DNA of 64,000 bases from Nocardia jiangxiensis NBRC 101359 (GTDB lineage Bacteria; Actinomycetota; Actinomycetes; Mycobacteriales; Mycobacteriaceae), in assembly GCF_000308615.1 (NCBI RefSeq), contig NZ_BAGB01000165.1:49117-113116 (forward strand), written 5' to 3'. Shown here in pieces: positions 59,711 through 64,000 of the stretch (positions within the stretch are counted from its first letter, which is position 1; each line of letters begins with the position of its first letter). Both the position numbers and the translations under genes were made by a program. Under the pieces are notes generated by a model. It ran no database searches, was not told the DNA's origin, and saw only the letters and a list, made by a program, of their open reading frames with translations.

Positions 59711-60005
59711 TCAGTGGAAGTAGCGACCGCTGGCCAGGTCCTAGAGCAGCCTCGGATATTCGGGATTCCAGCCCAGCAGCGCACGGGTGGCCGTGCTGGA
59801 CGCGGCCATATCGATGCCGATGAATTTACTGAGCCAGCCGAAGTGATCACCGGCGCGTTCGGCCGGAATCGAGACGACGGGCAGGTCGAGTCCGCGTCCG
59901 ATGGCCTCGGCGATATCCCGGGTCGCGATGCCGGTCTCGGTGGTGGCGTGCAGCACGGTTCCGGCGGGAGCGGGTTTTTCGAGTGCCGCCGCCACGATTC
60001 GCGGC
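59711..60005 (-). pseudogene. 3' remnant of an NAD-dependent epimerase/SDR gene with an amber codon
   Basis: The minus-strand frame reads RIVAAALEKPAPAGTVLHAT, then TRDIAEAIGRGLDLPVVSIP and HFGWLSKFIGIDMAAS, the end of an atypical SDR. A TAG at 59741-59743 interrupts before DLASGRYFH and the natural TGA at 59711. The Rossmann part with the GxxGxxG motif is absent; similarity stops at about 60005, exactly where the plus-strand LysR gene begins. So the gene has lost its 5' two-thirds and acquired a nonsense mutation. Confidence 0.7.
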
Positions 60006-60849
60006 GTCCGAGCGTCTGCACCTGTCCATCCCGGCCACGAGCCGGGCATTGGCGCGGCTGCGGCGGGCGATGAACGATCCGATTCTGGTGCGCGCCGGTC
60101 GCGGTATGGCTCCCACGCCGTTCGCGTTGCGCACCGCACCGCGAGTGCGCTCACTACTGGACGAAGCCGCCGCGCTGATCAGCGCCGAGGGTGCCGACAA
60201 TATCGCGGAACTCGAGCGCACCTTCACGATTCGCATCAACGACGGTGTCGCCGCGACCCTCGCCGCGACGGCGGTGGAGGCCACGTCCGCAGCCGCGCCC
60301 GGGGTGATCCTGCGGTTCGTGGCCGAGGGCAACGAGAGCACCGAGGCCCTGCGCGACGGCTCGATCGACCTGGACATCGGTGCGGGGGAGAACACCGCCC
60401 CCGATATCCACAGCGCCTCGCTGTATCGCGAACGCGTCGTCGGCATCGTTCGCGCCGACAGTCCGCTGGGCCGTCATCGCCGCCCGACTCCCGCGCAACT
60501 GTGCCGTCACCCGCACGTCTCGGTGTCGCGTCGCGGCCACGTGCGCGGCCCCCTCGACGAGGCGCTCGAATCCCGAGGGCTGCAACGTCATGTGGCCGCT
60601 GTCGTTCCCACCTACCCCGTGGCCGCTCTCCTGGTCAGTTCGACGCATTACCTCGGCCTCGTCCCGCAACGCCTGGCCGAGCAGTACGGAACCAGCTTGG
60701 GCATCCGCTGGTTCCCCATCGCCGTACCGCTCCCCGAGATCGACGTTCGCCTGTCCTGGCACGCCCGTCTGGACGCCGACCCGGCCCAACGCTGGCTCCG
60801 CGACACCATCCGCTCCGCATTCGACAATTCGGCCCCTGCGGTCTCCTGA
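59983..60849 (+). pseudogene. LysR-type regulator missing its first ~25 residues
   Basis: From about 60006 the frame encodes ERLHLSIPATSRALARLRRA, the second half of the LysR helix-turn-helix, NDPILVRAGRGMAPTPFA, and a complete effector domain ending in SAFDNSAPAVS. The usual start (about 25 residues with the first helix and R/S-x-T-x-A-A) is replaced by MPPPRFAAS from unrelated sequence. The GTG at 59983 allows translation, so a partly folded product may exist, but DNA binding is doubtful. It faces the beheaded SDR gene, once its probable divergent target. Confidence 0.65.
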
Positions 60850-60960
60850 CCATATTGTGCAGGAGCGCTTTTCGATTCAGACCGGCCAGATCGTCGGCTC
60901 GTGCTTCGAGATCATCTGGGGCCCGTGCGATTCCGCTTCGCTGGCCAGTGCATCCCGGCC

Positions 60961-61506
60961 TCAGCGCGGCGGAATGAGTTTATCGATATTGTCGAGAACC
61001 TTTTCATGCCAATCTATTTCGGCTTGAATTCGGATGCGGGCATGGTCGGCGATGAGGTCGTCGGTCGGGCTCTGGTCGGGCCACTGACGGTCGAGTTGGT
61101 GGTCGATTCGGGCGGTGCGGGCGCGCAGGGCGGTGATCCGGTCCTCCAGGTAGCCGCGCAGCAGGTCGCGGTCCAGGTCGGCGGCCGCGGCCAGGGCCAG
61201 GTCGACCGGGTCGGGGCGGATGTCGACCTCGGTGAGCGCCTCGTCGCGCAGCGCGCGCAGTTCGCGCTGGCCCTCCGTGGTGATCTCGTAGACGGTCCGC
61301 GCGGGCAGAGCGCCCTCCTGTTCGGTGCGGATCGGCCGGATCAGACCCTCGTCCTCCATCCGGTGCAGGGCGCTGTAGAGCGAACCGGGCTTGACCCTGG
61401 ACCACAGGTCGGCCCGATCCACCCGCGCGTCGCGCCGAATCTGATGGCCGTGCATCGGGCCCCGTCTGGCCAGAGCCGCCAGGACGAACAGCCGGGTCTC
61501 GTTCAT
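60961..61506 (-). CDS. PadR-family regulator
   Basis: The 181-residue protein has a PadR winged helix at the N-terminus: RLFVLAALARRGPMHGHQI, VKPGSLYSALHRMEDEGLIR and TVYEITTEGQRELRAL. The C-terminal Vir-like helical domain has RDLLRGYLEDRITALRARTA. It is divergent from peptide deformylase across 47 bases. PadR proteins usually repress stress or efflux genes; whether it affects def is open. Confidence 0.9.
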   Translation of the reverse strand: MNETRLFVLAALARRGPMHGHQIRRDARVDRADLWSRVKPGSLYSALHRMEDEGLIRPIRTEQEGALPARTVYEITTEGQRELRALRDEALTEVDIRPDPVDLALAAAADLDRDLLRGYLEDRITALRARTARIDHQLDRQWPDQSPTDDLIADHARIRIQAEIDWHEKVLDNIDKLIPPR

Positions 61507-61553
61507 CCCTGTGAGTCTGGCACAACTACTCGGATTTGAGTACTCTCTGCCGA

Positions 61554-62117
61554 GTGGCGATACGACCGATTCTCATCGCAGGTGATCCCCGATTGGCAAC
61601 CCCGGCGCTTCCGGTGACCGAGTTCGACGACGAGCTCGCCGCGTTCGTCGAGGATCTGTTCGAGACCAATACCGCTGCCGACGGCGCGGGTCTGGCCGCG
61701 AATCAGATCGGTGATGCGCGGTCGGTCTTCGTCTACGACCTGGTCGATGCCGGAGTGCGCCACCGCGGTCACGTGGTGAACCCGGTGCTGGAGACCTCGG
61801 AGCTGCCCGAGACCATGCCGGATCCGGACGATGATCTGGAGGGTTGCCTGTCGGTGCCGGGCGAGTGGTTCCCGACCGGCCGGGCGGGTTGGGCGAAGGT
61901 CACCGGTGTGGACATCTCCGGTGCACCGGTCGAGGTGGAGGCGACCACCGGATTGCTCGCCCGGTGCCTGCAACACGAGACCGACCATCTCGCCGGCCGG
62001 CTGTATCTGTCCCGGCTGATCGGGCGCAATCAGCGTGCGGCGCGCAAGATGATCAAGCAGCGGGGCTGGACCGAGCCCGGCGGCAGCTGGCTGCCGGGCA
62101 CCGAGGATCCGCGATAG
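61554..62117 (+). CDS. def: peptide deformylase
   Basis: The 187-residue enzyme starts at a GTG at 61554 (VAIRPILIAGDPRL); an in-frame TTG at 61536 is less likely. The three motifs are present: GAGLAANQ at 44-51, EGCLS at 96-100 with metal ligand C98, and QHETDH at 140-145 with ligands H141 and H145. It removes the formyl group from nascent proteins using Fe2+ or Zn2+. Motif 3 has T where E. coli has F, as in other actinobacterial forms. Divergent from padR. Confidence 0.93.
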   Translation: MAIRPILIAGDPRLATPALPVTEFDDELAAFVEDLFETNTAADGAGLAANQIGDARSVFVYDLVDAGVRHRGHVVNPVLETSELPETMPDPDDDLEGCLSVPGEWFPTGRAGWAKVTGVDISGAPVEVEATTGLLARCLQHETDHLAGRLYLSRLIGRNQRAARKMIKQRGWTEPGGSWLPGTEDPR

Positions 62118-62195
62118 TCGTTGCCGCAGAGGCAGTTCGGGCGTGAGGCACGGCCGCCCGAACGGCTGCCGCCGCGACCGCATACGATCGGCGCG

Positions 62196-63797
62196 GTGAA
62201 CCAGTTGACCGAGCGCCCGGTGGGTGGCGCGCGCCCGGCCCTGTCCACCCCGGCTCCGCTGCGCCCCTCGCCCGATCCCGGCCCCACCGATCGGCTGCGC
62301 GGATGGATGGTCACGCTGGTCCTGACGGCGATCGCCGCGATCACCCGATTCCAGAATCTGGGCTATCCGACCGACGGCGGCACACCGACTTTCGACGAGA
62401 AGTACTACGCCCATCAGGGCTGGGAGATGCTCACCGGCGGCGGGGTCGAGGACAATCCGGCCTACGGGTACATCGTGCATCCGCCGGTCGGCAAACAGAT
62501 GATCGCGCTGGGGGAGGTGCTGTTCGGGTACACCCCGCTGGGGTGGCGGATCAGTGCGGCGGTGTTCGGAACGCTGTTGGTGCTGTTGGTCGTTCGCATC
62601 ACCCGGCGCATGACGCGCTCGACCATGATCGGGGGTATCGCGGGTCTGCTGGTGATCTGCGACGGCACGAGCATGGTGCAGTCGCGCATCGGCATGCTGG
62701 ACATCTTCCAGGCGCTGTTCGTGGTGGCCGCATTCGGCTGTCTGGTGGTCGATCGTGATCAGGTGCGTGCCCGGCTGGCGCGAGCGGACGCCGAGGGACG
62801 GATCGCGACGAGTCGGTACGGGCCCCGGCTGGGGGTGCGCTGGTGGCGGTTCGCGGGCGGCGTACTGCTCGGATCGGCTTGTGGGACGAAGTGGTCGGGT
62901 CTGTATTTCATCGCGGCGTTCGGGGTGCTGTCGGTCTGTTTCGATCTGGCCGCCCGGCGCGCGTACCGGGTGCCGCAGCCATGGTGGGGTACCGCACTGC
63001 GTGACATCGGACCGGCGCTGTATGCGCTGGTGATCATCCCGTTGCTGGTCTACCTGGGCAGCTACGGAGCCTGGGTCGCAAGTGAGGACGGTTACGACCG
63101 GTATTCGGTCGGCAACCCGTATGCCGGCAAACATCCGGTGGGCTCGGGCGGCCCGTGGTCCTGGGTGCCCGACGCGTTGCGGTCGCTGTGGCACAACCAG
63201 GCCGAATCACTGAATTTTCATACGGCACTGACGAATTCGGCCGGATACCATCACCCCTGGGAGTCCAAGCCCTGGACGTGGCCGATGGGCCTGCGGCCGA
63301 TGCTCTACCACTACGAGGACGGCGGTGTCGCCGGCTGCGGTAAGTCGTACTGTGTCGATGCGGTGATGCTGGTGGGCACTCCCGTGCTGTGGTGGGTGTC
63401 GCTGCCGATGCTGGCCTGGGCGCTCTGGCGCAGCGTGACACGTCGCGATTGGCGTTATGCCGCAGTACTCGTCGGCTACTGCGCCGGATTCCTGCCGTGG
63501 TTCCTGGACCTGGATCGCGAGATGTACTTCTTCTACGCGGTTCCGATGGCGCCGTTCCTCGCGATGGGTGTCGCACTCGTGCTCGGGGACATTCTCGGAC
63601 CCGCGCCGATCGTGCGCGAGGCCGGTGGGGATCGGTTCCTGGCGCACAGTGAGCGGCGAACGTTGAGTCTGACGGTCGTATGCCTGTATCTCGCGGCGGT
63701 GGTGGCGAATTTCGTGTGGCTGTGGCCGATTCTGACCGGGATGCCGATCAGCGTGGACGACTGGCATGCGCACCTGATGCTGCCGAGCTGGCGCTGA
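62196..63797 (+). CDS. pmt: polyprenyl-phosphate-mannose protein O-mannosyltransferase
   Basis: The 533-residue protein starts at a GTG at 62196. About 11 membrane helices are seen. GGTPTFDEKYYAHQGWEM holds the conserved Asp-Glu pair of the first extracytoplasmic loop, and HPPVGKQMIALGE, GSACGTKWSGLYF and YHHPWESKPWTWP are family blocks. It transfers mannose from the lipid carrier to secreted proteins, as Rv1002c does in M. tuberculosis. The PMT C-terminal part contains FLPWFLDLDREMYFFYAVPM. Confidence 0.92.
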   Translation: MNQLTERPVGGARPALSTPAPLRPSPDPGPTDRLRGWMVTLVLTAIAAITRFQNLGYPTDGGTPTFDEKYYAHQGWEMLTGGGVEDNPAYGYIVHPPVGKQMIALGEVLFGYTPLGWRISAAVFGTLLVLLVVRITRRMTRSTMIGGIAGLLVICDGTSMVQSRIGMLDIFQALFVVAAFGCLVVDRDQVRARLARADAEGRIATSRYGPRLGVRWWRFAGGVLLGSACGTKWSGLYFIAAFGVLSVCFDLAARRAYRVPQPWWGTALRDIGPALYALVIIPLLVYLGSYGAWVASEDGYDRYSVGNPYAGKHPVGSGGPWSWVPDALRSLWHNQAESLNFHTALTNSAGYHHPWESKPWTWPMGLRPMLYHYEDGGVAGCGKSYCVDAVMLVGTPVLWWVSLPMLAWALWRSVTRRDWRYAAVLVGYCAGFLPWFLDLDREMYFFYAVPMAPFLAMGVALVLGDILGPAPIVREAGGDRFLAHSERRTLSLTVVCLYLAAVVANFVWLWPILTGMPISVDDWHAHLMLPSWR

Positions 63798-63830
63798 TTT
63801 CCGTCGGAAAGTCTTGTGTTGCGCGATTTT

Positions 63831-64000
63831 TCAGTGTGCCGGTACGCCGGGCACGCCGAGTAGGACCGGTACTTTGCGTTCTCCGGTGTCGTCGAACGAG
63901 ATGGTCGTGTCCGTCTCCTGCGGCGCGTTGACGAAAGAGACGAAGCGGGAAAGGATTTCCTCGTCCGCGAGCACTGCGGCCCATTCGTCGCGGTAGCCGG
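63831..64000 (-). CDS. C-terminal end of a probable nitrite reductase large subunit (partial)
   Basis: The minus-strand frame open at the window edge gives 55 residues: GYRDEWAAVLADEEILSRFV, then SFVNAPQETDTTISFDD, ending KVPVLLGVPGVPAH. The W-x-x-V-L-x-D-x-x-x-x-x-R-F-V-S-F-V-N-A-P pattern resembles the end of actinobacterial NirB. It converges with pmt across 33 bases. No cofactor motif is visible within the window, so the call is provisional. Confidence 0.5.
   Translation of the reverse strand, partial: GYRDEWAAVLADEEILSRFVSFVNAPQETDTTISFDDTGERKVPVLLGVPGVPAH

Noticed and set aside
1..64000. tRNA, rRNA or complete insertion sequence
   Set aside because: No cloverleaf-like sequence with conserved T-loop, no rRNA segment and no transposase with flanking inverted repeats was recognised by eye. 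A covariance-model scan would be needed to exclude small RNAs.

Overview
The window reads as chromosomal DNA of a high-GC, mycolic-acid-type actinobacterium, most likely Nocardia or a close relative. This is inferred from an LpqH-like lipoprotein, a protein O-mannosyltransferase of the actinobacterial type, an AveC-like membrane protein beside a PknK-like kinase, a DUF397/helix-turn-helix pair, and many GTG and TTG starts with GC-rich third positions. No rRNA, tRNA, CRISPR array or complete insertion sequence was recognised.

Positions 1-5000 look less GC-rich than the rest and carry an export/resistance-type cassette: the end of a hydrolase, a MarR regulator, two MFS transporters and a Sua5/YrdC-like protein. 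Positions 5000-10400 are a decaying accessory patch. It holds an acetyltransferase-like remnant, two broken amidoligase-like genes, a frameshifted dprA and a frameshifted proline-rich membrane protein, with one intact ZIP metal transporter among them. Positions 10450-13830 hold a cupin / carboxymuconolactone decarboxylase-like / aldo-keto reductase operon facing a second aldo-keto reductase. Positions 13860-19116 hold an AveC-like gene between a full PknK-like kinase/LuxR protein and a miniature, internally deleted paralogue. Positions 19200-26900 hold a TetR/aldo-keto reductase pair, a P450 that lacks the EXXR arginine, a MetE-like zinc enzyme, a beheaded LysR gene next to an Rpn-family nuclease, and a lipoprotein/membrane-protein pair.

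Two multi-gene systems stand out. The first, at 27049-32241, is a four-gene operon of two unrecognised proteins, a TPR protein and a CHAT (caspase-like) protein. The second, at 48510-42807 on the minus strand, is an operon of a Sel1-repeat protein (with a possible degenerate J domain, a zinc ribbon and a membrane anchor), a GrpE-like protein and a non-canonical Hsp70. It resembles a dedicated chaperone machine. Between them lie a stress sigma-factor neighbourhood (SigB/SigF-type sigma, CsbD-like and DoxX-like genes, each with a candidate GTTT/GGGTA-type promoter), ordinary metabolic genes, a B-lectin/DUF6924 protein and a triple-repeat lipoprotein.

From 48.7 kb rightward the content is mostly conventional: a receptor-type Ser/Thr kinase, a CorA/TetR/ABC-2 permease run, a glyoxalase-like protein, a secreted DUF3089 hydrolase, a beta-carbonic anhydrase, a helix-turn-helix/DUF397 pair, a D-amino-acid oxidase, PadR, peptide deformylase, protein mannosyltransferase and the tail of a probable nitrite reductase. 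This part also contains a frameshifted darcynin gene and a site where two head-to-head genes have both lost their 5' ends. Several broken genes differ from an intact reading by single bases, so sequencing error must be excluded before calling them true pseudogenes.
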